A stretch of DNA of 64,000 nt from Sipunculus nudus. Taxonomy: Eukaryota > Annelida > Sipuncula > Golfingiida > Sipunculidae. The stretch lies in NCBI GenBank assembly GCA_026874595.1, contig CM049307.1:38604862-38668861 (forward strand). The letters run 5' to 3'. Positions 14,132 to 24,534 of this stretch are shown here, piece by piece. How positions within the stretch are numbered: position 1 is the first letter of the stretch; the number at the start of each line of letters is the position of its first letter. The translations under genes and the position numbers were made by a program. The notes under the pieces are model-generated. The model saw only the letters and a program-made list of their open reading frames with translations. It was not told the DNA's origin and searched no databases.

Positions 14132-14219
14132 CAGGGGAATAATTACATTGACCATCCTTCCTTGCTAAAAAAGGGGAGGGGATATATATAACCCCCCCCC
14201 CTCCGTATTGACGCCCCTG
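14132..14219. mobile_element. Very short hAT-like MITE, 88 bp
   Basis: The element is bounded by CAGGGG at 14132-14137 and CCCCTG at 14214-14219. CAGGG ends with 8-bp target duplications are typical of hAT transposons. The flanks CTAAATCT (14124-14131) and CTGGATTT (14220-14227) agree at five of eight positions, and all three differences are transitions, as expected of an aged duplication. Inside lies a C-run at 14192-14201. It encodes nothing and would need a transposase from elsewhere. A chance pair of CAGGGG ends is possible. Confidence 0.35.
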
Positions 14220-14247
14220 CTGGATTTTAATATTATGCCATTTAAAG

Positions 14248-14322
14248 GCTCTGGGGAGGTATATGAACCGGAAATTTCCGTTAACAGGCCAACGCACTAT
14301 CCACTTTGCTACACCCCACCCT
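14248..14322 (-). repeat. tRNA-Asn-like relic or SINE head
   Basis: Read on the minus strand, an A-box-like TAGCAAAGTGG is followed 42 bp later by a B-box-like GGTTCATATACC. Between them lies GCGTTGGCCTGTTAACGG, which resembles the anticodon arm of tRNA-Asn with a GTT anticodon. The acceptor stem is not preserved, so this is a tRNA pseudogene or the head of a tRNA-derived SINE. The likely tail side runs straight into the 88-bp MITE at 14132-14219, which may have inserted into it. Confidence 0.5.
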
Positions 14323-14763
14323 ACCATAATGATTTATATATACCCCGGAGTATGTACACTGTTGCTTAGAATATCTAAATTTGCATGAAGGAGAAGGCCT
14401 AGGGGATACTTGGTGAGGCAACGTTCAGAGAATACATTTGTTTCTAGCCCTCAAAATAAAAAAATAGAGATGTTCTTATACATATAAATCAGCAGTCCCG
14501 AATGTCCACGTAATGAAAGCAAAGCGCTCAAAGCTTTGTCTGGCGTTCACAGCCAGATTGGTCATAACCATCGGTAGCTCCAGTGACACTGATCGATACG
14601 GTAATTCTCTGTCCAAAAACAAAAAGTATAAAACATGACGTAACATTGTGGTCCAGGCGGGGATGTGATGGCTGAGGATCCGGAGTTTAAATCCAATCAC
14701 TGTCAGAACATACACAGTAAAGCTTGATACACAAAATTGACTTAAATGCAGAAAGAATCGCAT

Positions 14764-15247
14764 TAAATGGCCAATTCCAATATCTGACGTCTATAAAATA
14801 AAGATAATCAATTGACCCTTAATAAAAATAGGCCATAAAACGCCGGTCACACCACACACAGGCTGTACGTTTCTTTTTGTATCGACGTGTATATAACATA
14901 ATTCAACAAAGACACCTAACGGCAAGTCAGACGTAGCAGCGTTTTGGGAAGGCAATTTCGCAACTAGTGACCTTTTCAGCTTCTGCATATATGCAACTAA
15001 CCACCTTCGGTTACATGGTTTGTAAACTTATGCAATCAACCACCTTGCCTTACATGTTTTTTTCCTGTTTGTAAATATTGTACCGTGTTTATTAACAGAC
15101 AATTTTGAGATAACCAAGCTCATACATCAGAGGCGTTATAAGAACCTTTCTGTACAGGTAACTGTATATCCTACAGTTCATTAATATATGTACTCAGAGT
15201 AAGCCAATGATCCAACAGAAAAAGGTAGATGAATTGCTGGCTTTAAA
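14764..15247 (+). repeat. Dispersed repeat family A, copy 1 (MITE-like)
   Basis: This is one of three same-strand copies of a repeat of about 380-480 bp found only within 14.7-22.8 kb. Shared landmarks in order are ATATCTGACGTCTAT near the left end, an AACCACCTT...TTACA block in the middle, and a right end close to GGTAGATGAATTGC then GCTTTAAAG. In this copy the CAACCACCTT block occurs twice (about 15000 and 15039), an internal duplication that lengthens it. The ends carry a short CTTTAAAG-like inverted match. It holds no coding frame of note. Its class is not certain; a non-autonomous DNA transposon is the best guess. Confidence 0.6.
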
Positions 15248-16346
15248 GATCTTGAACATTATCCCCATGTTCTTATATTGGCTGGTCCGGTTTTACACAA
15301 GCATCCTTAATCTTCCATTTAAAAAGATCTTGAACATTGAGACATTTTAATTATATCTTTTCCAAAAGTACTGTCTTATTAAATATAGACTCAGTACTTT
15401 CACTTGTAAATCGTCAGTAAATATATGTTTGCATGTTAAAGTTGGGTGCTCTTTAATACATGTACTACAATTACTACTACTACTACTACTTCTACTACTA
15501 CTACTGCTGCTGCTGTTGCTGCTACTATACGCCTACTATTACTAAAAATAATAATACTAATAATGATAATAATAATGATACAATAGCTGTAAATATTGAA
15601 TAACATTCAGGCACAGTGCTGGGAAAAACAAAATGCAGAAGACTTAATCAAAATAAATCTTCCATGGTCGTGTGCTTACCTATCCTTTAAAAGTAGATGC
15701 GAGCGTAAGATAACGCTAAAAGCAGCCGTTATCTAAAGAATTTTCAGAATGGTAGATTGTCTTTCTATATTTTCTATATTTAAAATAATTATGTTATTCA
15801 AAGCTCTGAAAAAATCTTTTATTATTCATATGCAATTAGACAATGTAGAATCGAAATATTAAGGGCCTGAAGGATTGATTCACCAATGATCCCAGTAAAA
15901 GGTATTACTAAATAGGAATGTATGTGCGGACTTCAAATGTTGTCAACAATGTTGAAATAATCTTGTTAATTGCGGATCCAAACGGTAGCTGAAAACACTA
16001 ATGTAATTACATTGTTTCCATGATCTTATTAAGTTTGTCATCTGATTAGGCTTTTGTCACAATATTAATGAAAATAAATATTAATTAAAGCCAACACAAG
16101 AGAGACTAACGATAGCCAGCGGGGATATTTATAACCGCCTGTCTGATTGTTTTCGCACGTTCTGATATAATATTCCTTGAGTTTTCTCGTGCTGCATGGA
16201 TGTCTGACTCCGCCTTCCATCATACCTTGTCATATCAATATTCTCCTGTTTTCCTGGCCCCGGAACCTTTACTTCTCCCTCCGTGACAGATGACTGCTGT
16301 CAATTTATTATCCCGTACTGCTAAACGTCTCACACATTCGACCTGG
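15248..16346. other. Unique DNA with trinucleotide tracts and a possible regulatory patch
   Basis: Besides the (TAC)n/(TGC)n tract, the stretch at about 16100-16340 is moderately GC-rich and non-repetitive. It contains CGTGACAGATGAC and CTGTCAATTTATTA, which resemble MEIS and HOX-PBX sites. No coding frame is supported. Confidence 0.45.
15472..15580. repeat. Compound trinucleotide microsatellite
   Basis: A run of TAC/CTA units (15472-15505) grades into TGC/GCT units (15505-15522), then after a short break into AAT/GATAAT units (15546-15580). It is a simple-sequence region and not a coding repeat, since flanking frames are closed. Confidence 0.95.
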
Positions 16347-16365
16347 ATATATATATATATATATA
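16347..16365. repeat. Short (TA)n tract at the edge of a solo LTR
   Basis: A 19-bp dinucleotide tract directly abutting the left end of the LTR-like element that starts at 16367. Confidence 0.95.
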
Positions 16366-16366
16366 A

Positions 16367-17136
16367 TGTTACAGGTGCCCTTTTTATTGTGTGACACGGG
16401 CGTAACTCATGTTGTAGCGCTCTTGCCTGGCCGTTTGTTACATTCTATGTTTAATCCGTACTGGTTGAACTCTCGTTGTCATGTTAGCCTTGGGCTTTCA
16501 CGCCTGGTCGTGGGTCTCCTGTAACGCGTGTTTGCTGTGTTGTGTAGGATCCTTAAGACTGTTCGAGTAGTGGAAAATTCTCGGCTTGGGGTGTGAAGGT
16601 ATATTAAGGGGCTGTGTTTTAGAGCCGGGAGGCAGAGAGCAGAGAAGATTTTCAGCGGACGCAGAAGCGTGCGTCAGTTTCTGGGACTTTATCCGACGTG
16701 TGCGACATTTATAGATTTTCTTCAGAGTTTTTCCTGGATTTTTTTTATGCATTTGGACTTCAGTTTACTTTCTGGATTGTTACAAGAGCTTAACAATGGA
16801 CTGTCACTCTCCGAGGGTATACATTTAAAGAACTTATCGTTGTTACGGTGGTGGTATCCAGGTACTGTGCACATTGTTTATTTTTCTGTGTGATTGTATT
16901 GATTTGTTGTTATACCGCTGTTTTACTGTATAATTGTATTGATTTAGTGTATTGTAATGTTGGGGTTATTTTAAGAATAAATTATAATTTTTTGTTAACA
17001 AAAAACCACTGACTTCTTTATTCATTCCCCTAGACATTTCACGCTGCCTAGTGTCACAGAATCTGATTTTTTTTCTCCGTTACAGAATTTGTGTTCATCA
17101 CGCATACGTGATCTGTTTATATTAGGTTCCGTAACA
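16367..17136 (+). mobile_element. Solo-LTR-like element, copy 1 (770 bp)
   Basis: The element begins TGTTACAGGTG and ends TTCCGTAACA, so it has the TG...CA ends and short inverted termini of a retrotransposon LTR. Four-base flanks match exactly: ATAA at 16363-16366 and at 17137-17140. Inside, a TATA-like TATATTAAG lies near 16600 and AATAAA at 16976-16981, placed as expected for the U3, R and U5 parts. The downstream block TTGTTAACAAAAAACCACTG is shared with the two other copies (19430 and 31885). No gag, pol or primer-binding site lies on either side, so it is a solo LTR left by recombination. Gypsy is plausible from the short duplication, but the superfamily cannot be proved without internal genes. 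Confidence 0.75.
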
Positions 17137-18014
17137 ATAATTATATTACTGATGTGCCAATTAATCCATTAAATATCGATGATTGGTCGTTTTCTATAAT
17201 AATCAATCACACTGGATTTCATTTTTGCATAATCGTTTTAAAAAATGTATATGCACATTCAAAGAAATATCTAGTCCTTTCGGAGATATAAAAGAGAAGT
17301 TACGCAAATTGCAGTGAAAGTGAACCTTGAGCAGCGAACAAGTGGCAACAATCCAGCCTTTTACCTTGATACACAAGTGTGACAGTATTGATTAGTTCAA
17401 TATTTTGGGTATAATTCCGCACAGTAGGTTACACAGTCATATAAAAGGTGCTCAATACATAAAAGGAGAGCTGCTAAAAGTTCACGAAATATATAAATGC
17501 ATTGTCAGTAGCCGCAGATTTTCTGCCAACCACACGGCTCTCGTCACCTTGGTTGTTATATGTTATGTCTGTTAGATGACTTTAGCCATTCTCCTTGTTT
17601 CATCTAACATATATTCCCATTCTGTCTTTTGAGCTTTGTGAGCTTGTTTTTTGTTGTTCAAAGTTATTAATATTCATGCCCTGATTCAAGGTTATTTTGT
17701 GATATCTTATTTGCATATTCTATCCTTCGTTACCTTGCCCTGACTGATTTCCGTCATTGAGGCACCTTTGCTGTATGCTTATTGTGGAACACAACCATAG
17801 CATGAAATATTTAAGAGGTCTTTGTGATTCAGTCAATGCATATTATAAAATGATATCATAGTCGCTGGGGACACACTCTGACATTGTAGACGGATGTAAC
17901 AAGGCGTCGATCCTAGGTATATGGGTGTTTTGTCTAGGTGCCTGAGAATAATAGCGTTATGATATAACGACTAGTATAAATTATACCCTCACCAGGAGCA
18001 GAGGATTTAAGGAT
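17137..18014. other. Unique DNA, no gene recognised
   Basis: AT-rich sequence with no recognisable repeat ends, RNA gene or coding frame. Confidence 0.5.
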
Positions 18015-18474
18015 TTAAGGGGCCTATTATGATATTTGACGTCTATTTAATGAAGGTAACCCGTTGAACCTTTTAAAAAATTCACCAGAAAATACCAATT
18101 CTTGTCGCACCAAGCTGTTTTCTTCATTTAAATCCACATGTTTATATGGTGTAGGGAAAATAATCCAAACACATTCAACAAGGACATCTGGATACAAGTC
18201 GAACAAAGCAGGGTTTTGCAAAGGTCGTCATAGTGATCTTTCAACTTATGTAATCAACCACCTTGGCTTACAAGTCTTTTTCTGTTTGTCATCATCAATG
18301 TAGTCTCATATTTACTAACGGCCTGTATATAAACAAGCTTATACATTTATTTGCCAAACAATCACTGTAGGAACTTATCTTTACATTAATTTCTTACTTG
18401 TTCATTAATATGAACGGACAGTAAGCCAGAAATGACAAAATTCTTCAGAAATGGTAGGTGAATAGCTGCCTTTA
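18015..18474 (+). repeat. Dispersed repeat family A, copy 2 (MITE-like)
   Basis: It starts with TTAAGGGGCC, followed by ATATTTGACGTCTATTTAA. It passes through GGGAAAATAATCCAAAC and AATCAACCACCTTGGCTTAC and ends GGTAGGTGAATAGCTGCC then TTTA. These blocks align in order with the copies at 14764 and 22413. TTA-like bases at both ends could be a 3-bp target duplication. Open frames on both strands inside it are by-products and closed in the other copies. Confidence 0.65.
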
Positions 18475-19373
18475 TTGTTTCTTAATTTTTAAATTAATAA
18501 ATACTCTGTTGGAGTCAAAAATACATGATTTACTGAGATGCCTCATCAGCTCGTGAGGAAACCTGGCCAAACAAACTGAATGCCAAGACATTTTTAATTT
18601 TACCAAATTAAAAAAAGTGATTTTGGAAAATATGATCTTTCAACATAATAATGACAATGAAAATAAAAAATGGTCTCTCCAGAATAAAGAATTATAACAC
18701 TTTTTTTTAAATATAAAGAAGCAATACCGCGCCGATAAAAATTATCATAGATTAACATATGCAGATCTAGATAAATGCTTAAATTTCAATAGATAGAGAT
18801 TCAATAGAGATTAATGTTTGACCAAATACGGTAAAATGTTCATTCTCATTAACTGAGTAAACAAACAAACAGCGCTGTGAACATAATCCTCCGTGTCAGC
18901 TAGAGATAAGGAATGTGCTGGTATACTTCCAGTGACTTAATGTTAATCATGCCATTATGTAACTTAAAAGTGTGTGGTCGTCACCCCTGCTGCTTAGACG
19001 TTAATAAATCAAATCAACACAACAGAGAAGCCTATCACAGAGCACAGAATAGTCAGCATGACTTTTGTTCAATTAGATTAACTAATAGAAACCCAACCGC
19101 ATCAAGGGGTCGATCCACGCAAGGTGCTTAACTTCAGTCACTTTGTACCTACAAGTGGTATAACATAGCTGCAGAGATAACTTAACAATGGCCTAGCGAA
19201 GCAGTATGTTGTTCAGTGATAACGCCATTGATCTTCACATTGATCAAAGACAGAAGAACAGTAGTGGACCAGTTTCATGGCCAAACTGATAAACCTTGTC
19301 TGAAAGACTGCTGTTTTTACTTTTCCTTAACGGGGCAGTTAATATCGTCAAACCACTTTGGTCAAGGTTAGCC

Positions 19374-19376
<3 letters not shown>
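18475..19376. other. Unique AT-rich DNA, no gene recognised
   Basis: I see nothing beyond short homopolymer runs near 18700. No coding frame or RNA gene is supported. Confidence 0.5.

Positions 19377-19426
<50 letters not shown>
19377..19426. repeat. (TA)n microsatellite beside a solo LTR
   Basis: A 50-bp dinucleotide tract that ends four bases before the LTR-like element at 19430. Confidence 0.97.
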
Positions 19427-19429
<3 letters not shown>

Positions 19430-19433
<4 letters not shown>

Positions 19434-20266
19434 ACGGAACGTAATAACAACAGATCACATAGTCGTGAAAAGCATAAATTTTGTTAAGGAGATAAATTCT
19501 GTAACACTAGGCAGAGTGAAATGTCTAGAGGTATGAATAAAGAGGTCAGTGGTTTTTTGTTAACAAAAAATTATAATTTATTCTTAAAAAAAACACTTAC
19601 ATTACAATACACTAAATCACTACAACTACACAGTATAACAACAGTATAACAGTAAATCAACACAATTACACAGTATAATAAATAAAGAGAACACTACCAG
19701 AGTGTCCGGATCCTAGGCTTTTCTGGATACCATCACTGTCACAGCTCAATACGTCCTTTAAAACATATAATTATGATGTAAAGTTCACCTAAATCTTCTC
19801 AGAGAATAATAGTCCAATGTAATCTCGAAATCAATCTGTTGTAATCCAAAAGGTAAAGTTCTGGCAATAGTCCGAAAGGCAAACTGAGACTATATAAAAT
19901 CCGTTACAAATGTCGAAGAAGATCTATAACAGCCGCAATTATCGGAAAGGTCCACAAACTGACTCACACTCTTCCGTGTACGCTGAAATATATCTCTCTC
20001 TCCTCTTGAGCTCTAAACACAGCCCCTAATTTATAGCTTTTCACCCCAAAGTCAAGAAACTTCTATTTCACGAACAATCCAAAGAACACAACAATTCATA
20101 ATACACACGCGCCCAAAGAACAATACAATAGAGCGCGAACAGCCCAGAAAATTCCAGATTAGCACGAGCGCTGTGTCTCTACACGCCAAAGCAATTGACG
20201 CCAAGGGCTTGAGCCTAACACGAAACAGAACGTCAACAGCGCACAATAAAAGAGACACCTGTAACA
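19430..20266 (-). mobile_element. Solo-LTR-like element, copy 2 (837 bp, reversed)
   Basis: Read on the minus strand it starts TGTTACAGGTG and ends TTCCGTAACA, like copies 1 and 3. A TATA box, TATAAAT, lies at 20035-20029, and a polyadenylation signal AATAAA at 19582-19577. The U5-like block with GTTAACAAAAAACCACTG is well kept, while the U3-like part is clearly more diverged from the other copies. The flanks are AT-rich and only partly match (TTAT at 19426-19429, ATAT at 20267-20270), so the target duplication is eroded or ambiguous. No internal retrotransposon sequence adjoins it. Confidence 0.75.
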
Positions 20267-20342
20267 ATATTGAAATAACTTCAAGTGTCAATGACATACA
20301 CATATTTTGAATTCTCAGAATTCCCTCTATTAGGTCTGCTAC

Positions 20343-20344
<2 letters not shown>

Positions 20345-20393
<49 letters not shown>
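20345..20393. repeat. (TA)n microsatellite
   Basis: A 49-bp dinucleotide tract about 80 bp right of the reversed LTR. It encodes spurious Tyr-Ile runs on both strands. Confidence 0.97.
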
Positions 20394-20396
<3 letters not shown>

Positions 20397-21308
20397 TGAA
20401 GCAAATAATTTATTTTCACAAAAGCACGATACATCCCACATCTGGCAGTAAGTATGCAATTAACAATAACATCATCTTAAATATACAAAATTATCGCCAG
20501 GCGTTTTTTTATTGCAATTCTAACATTTACTTATACTTAAATTTTAATTTTAAAATTCTTAGACAGGATCTGCTAATGATGTTTTGTTTTTAATAACCTA
20601 TAAACCGTTCTGCTTTTTAAAATATTATATAGTGTAAAGGGAAACGCGTTTTAGATAATGTTTATAAACATATGTGAAACATTCGATAGCTTTATTCCTG
20701 ACAGTATGTGAGAAATATCCCTCTAATGATGGTGTAACCCACTGAAATACTGTTTCGAGAAAACTGCCTAAATCTTTAGGAAGAGTAAGTGTGTCCTAGT
20801 ATGCTGACTGAACTGTGAATGCATGTTACAGTTGTATAACATGAATCAACATTATGAACTGATTTTGTTCCCGTTCCTTTAAAAAGGAATATTTAATGCC
20901 AAATGTCAGGTCCGTAAGTGTCAAACTCAGAAGAGGGCGGGGCTTATGGTCGCAGGACAACAACTACTTATTAACTCACTTAGCCCCTCTGGCTTGCACT
21001 AGAAGAATGTGTCAGCTATGTCAGGGTGAACATTTGATTCTGTTTATCCCCCACTTTTGATTGACAGGTCAAATAAAACGCTACTCGTTTTATTCTGAAT
21101 GATGGCCTAAAATGTGAATAATTTTTGTGACAAGGTGGGTATAAAAGTGACGAAGTAGTAAACAAATATTCTGAGAATATGAACATTTTATCATTGCTCA
21201 ACACAAGACAGATACCTCCGTTCAGGTCGAATATTCACATTTATATAATTAACGAATGGTAAACAGATCAGAACATGTACCTGCTTTCTGGGTACACGAC
21301 AACTGGGC
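20394..21308. other. Unique DNA with one PBX-MEIS site
   Basis: No coding frame is supported. An exact PBX-MEIS composite motif lies at 21058-21067, noted separately. Confidence 0.5.
21058..21067 (+). promoter_or_regulatory. PBX-MEIS composite motif
   Basis: Exact TGATTGACAG, followed within 20 bp by AAATAAAAC and then GTTTTATTC, which resemble posterior HOX sites. This is the second exact copy of the 10-mer in the window, the other being at 13312-13321. Regulatory function is an inference from the motif alone. Confidence 0.25.
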
Positions 21309-21311
21309 TAA

Positions 21312-21767
21312 AGCCCCTTTCACACCGGGTCTACGTACAATTGCGTTTTGCGACGTACAGACTACGCCGAGCTTACGCTGCCCTACGCTTTGCCTACGCT
21401 GCCCTACGTGGCAATAGGCCGAGGGACGCAAAGGGGTACACGTGATGGACGCGAAAAATTAAACATGTTTATTTCTTCCGCGCACTGTCCGCGTAGTGCA
21501 CTGGACGCAGAGAGTACGCAGTTTTTACGCAAGTTTACGGAACACTACGCTACTGTAAGCTACTGTGCGACATGCCTAAGCAAGAGTACGCTACCCTACG
21601 CCAGTCCGACGAAACACGTCATCGTACGCCAGCCTATGTATTACCTACGCAGAGACTACGCCGATCCTGCGCGTAGCAACATTGTTTTATGAACACGCAG
21701 CCTAGTTTCGGCGCACTCGGTAAGCCGCAATACGCAACTCTACGTTGGCCCAGTTGTGAAGGGGGCT
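21312..21767. mobile_element. 456-bp MITE with 50-bp inverted ends and TAA target duplication
   Basis: The left end AGCCCCTTTCACACCGGG and the right end, read in reverse AGCCCCCTTCACAACTGGG, form an imperfect inverted repeat. It continues for about 50 bp, including TTGCGTTTTGCG against TTGCGTATTGCG. Both sides are flanked by TAA (21309-21311 and 21768-21770), a 3-bp duplication as made by PIF/Harbinger elements. The interior is GC- and CpG-rich and packed with TACGC/CTACG words in both orientations. The open frame at 21348-21692 is a by-product of these words. There is no transposase, so it is non-autonomous. Superfamily assignment rests only on duplication length and end structure. Confidence 0.8.
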
Positions 21768-21770
21768 TAA

Positions 21771-22412
21771 GCCTTAGTCTCGGTTGTAACCGCTTTTGGC
21801 AGGCCCATCACTGAAGCGATTTGAAGGAATCAAGATAAACCATTCAAAAGTAAAGGGGCATCTTGATCTCGGTCACTATCTTTATGACCATTAACAAACC
21901 GTTAAAAAATTTCATGAAAATCGATTCATCGCGTTTTACTAAATGTCCCTAACAGTTTTACTGCCATATGTTTGTTAAAATATACGTTTCCATCTTACAC
22001 CTACCAGCCGACCAACCCACATGACCACTATTAGTGAAAATATGCATTCCGTCCTCTGAACAGAGTTAGATTCAGAGTGACAAATTAATAAAGCAACTTT
22101 CATGATCGTTTTTATCTTTACTCTTATCAATAAACCCGGGACGAACAACTGTGGCACTAACCTGATCAGCCTGCCTCGTAAATAAACAAATGATCAATGT
22201 TTCACGACGCTCACCTGGACATTTTATACATATTACCTCTATGTTTAGAAATGCTGTTGCCCAGAGCAATTTATTTTGATGTGAGGAAGTAAAGAATAAC
22301 TCACTATAGATACTTACCTGTGCCTTCATGATTGTACATATCCCAAGGATGCGTACAATATAACTTGATTTTGAAAAATCAGCTTGGGTGAATTTAAATA
22401 TTTGGAACGAGC
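21771..22412. other. Unique DNA with an optimal minus-strand splice donor
   Basis: The only notable signal is ATACTTACCTG at 22310-22320. On the minus strand this reads CAG|GTAAGTAT, an optimal 5' splice site. No exon around it can be proved. Confidence 0.45.
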
Positions 22413-22789
22413 TTAAAGGGGATATCTGACGTTTATTAACTAAAGAAAAAACCCTAGAACCTTTTCACGGCGGAAAACGAACACAAGTTGATCGTTTTGT
22501 TAATATGTACGTGTTTATAACATATGGGGAGGGGAAAATAATCCGAACCATTTTCTACAAGTTCATCGGGCGACCGGTCAGACAAACCAGCGTTTTACAC
22601 AGGTCTTATTGCAGCCAGTAAAGTGACTTTTAAACGTCAGCACAACTGCAACCAACCACCTTAGATTACACTTTTCCCCGTTTGTCAACATTGCTTTATG
22701 GGTACACTTCTTTACAGGAATGACCAGAACGCTATGCAAAAAATCGCAAAAATGCTATAGGGATAAAAGTAGGTGAATGGCTGCCTTTA
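22413..22789 (+). repeat. Dispersed repeat family A, copy 3 (MITE-like)
   Basis: This is the shortest of the three copies. It opens TTAAAGGGGATATCTGACG, runs through GGGAAAATAATCCGAACC and CAACCAACCACC, and ends GTAGGTGAATGGCTGCC then TTTAA. TTAA-like bases at both ends and the CTTAAAGG inverted match suggest a small DNA transposon, but the exact ends differ by a base or two between copies. It encodes nothing. Confidence 0.65.
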
Positions 22790-24458
22790 AGACAATCACC
22801 TTAAACCTACATATCCTACAGTACTACTGAGTTACAACAACATTTTATATCGCTGTAGTCATTTCTGCAGCTGTTCGAAACCTCGACTTATAATTGACTC
22901 TAACAAACATAACATTGTGAAAACTTAGAACTGACAAATTGGGAGCGACATCTTTGCGTGATGCTGTTTCGACATTTTGCAGTTTCCTTCAATTGTTTTC
23001 GTTTACTTAAATGTTTCACAGCTGCTCATTTGGCAAAATATAGTTTCTCAAATTCACGGTGCAAAACTGAATTTTTGACATTGATCTTTTGTCAATGAAG
23101 GGAATATTTACTTATTCAAACACTGTTTAATTCAAAGAAAAAATTGTTTTACTGCGTTTTACTTTATTTTTTCTTAATATAATGTTAGTGGTTCTTGTTC
23201 TTTTCAATGAATGGCCGGATGTACGCCGACGGGCTGCTAATTGGCTAACAGACCCGACGGCGCATGACGTCTATACATCGTACACGCCGTAACATTAAAT
23301 GTGGCAGCAAGTATAGACACACAGCTCATAAAATGTCGGTCATTGTGACCGAAATAATGGACAATGACGGTGTTGGTTTTAAAAAATTCTGTTTCAATTG
23401 ACACTATAGACAGTTGATACAATCTTGATTTCTTGAAGATCATCACACTAATAAGCAAATCATTTTTTATATCGTGAAGAAAAATAAAATTTAAAAGACT
23501 TCAAGGCATATCAGGAATGGCCCAATGAAGAATCGGTAAGATTTTGGTGTGAATCCGGGACATGATCCGAATTCAGGGACATCATCAAGGAATATTTAAA
23601 TATGTACAGTCACGAATGAAGCTTGGAATATGGGCCGAATAAGTGAACGCAAACATGGGTTGGGGTGCATCCCACGAAAGTTACCCAAAAAATAGGCAGA
23701 GGCTTGCATTCCTTAGAATGCAGATTTATAGTTGTCATGGTTTTCAGTATTTGTTTAAAATTCCTTGAAATTCAGGATCGCATGTTTAGTCCTGTTTTTT
23801 TACACGTCGTTATATGATGAAGATTCTTTGCATTCAGAGAAATATTACAATATGTCAATAGAATGCAAGTTTTGGATTAAAAAAACATGAAAGCTAGCAT
23901 TGTTTATTTTAAATGATAATTTTACAACAATGCACGGGTTGTAAGATTTATTTTGTTGGAATTGTGCACTGGATCACACACAAACGAAGAAAACTCGCCA
24001 TTTCACTCAAAAATACGCATTGCATGGATATTACATACAGTATTGCTGTATACTTCGAGAAAAAAAAACTAGTTGATCGCAGGAATTTGACGGAAAGCAA
24101 AAAAATGTGCTAGTAGCACATTGACTGTATACAAAATCACACGGGACGGGAGCTTTGTTGAATAATTGATGTAATATTACAAAACACGGCTTCCTTAGTA
24201 CATGTGGGAGACACAAAATGGCTGAGATCTGTCTAGTTGCCGCTTCTACCATAGAGAACAGATCAAAGACAATGGAACGGGACTAGACTCATTTTTAAAG
24301 ATTAGAACCGCAGTCTTCAGGGGACACTGTCTGTTAGGTGATGATGAAAGCAGAAAGTACCCTTATGCTGCCGCGCTATAAGTGGTCCCGTTATAAAGGC
24401 TCCCTTCCCATATTTTCAGAATCTGAGCTCGGCTGACTCTGTCTCCTGTCACAGCAAC

Positions 24459-24459
<1 letters not shown>
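22790..24459. other. Unique DNA, no gene recognised
   Basis: Short frames only. A near-repeat of GGGACAT...ATC occurs at about 23558-23586. No RNA gene or element ends were seen. Confidence 0.5.

Positions 24460-24532
<73 letters not shown>
24460..24532. repeat. (TA)n microsatellite
   Basis: An uninterrupted 73-bp dinucleotide tract, the longest perfect one in the window. Confidence 0.98.

Positions 24533-24534
<2 letters not shown>

Noticed and set aside
20285-20593. Tyr-Ile-rich frames over (TA)n tracts here and at 9818 and 27822
   Set aside because: Translation of dinucleotide repeats, not genes.
21348-21692. 114-codon frame inside the 456-bp MITE
   Set aside because: It is produced by the CpG-rich TACGC words of the element; no protein features.
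22310-22320. ATACTTACCTG as the start of a U1 snRNA gene
   Set aside because: Downstream sequence does not continue as U1; it reads better as a minus-strand splice donor.
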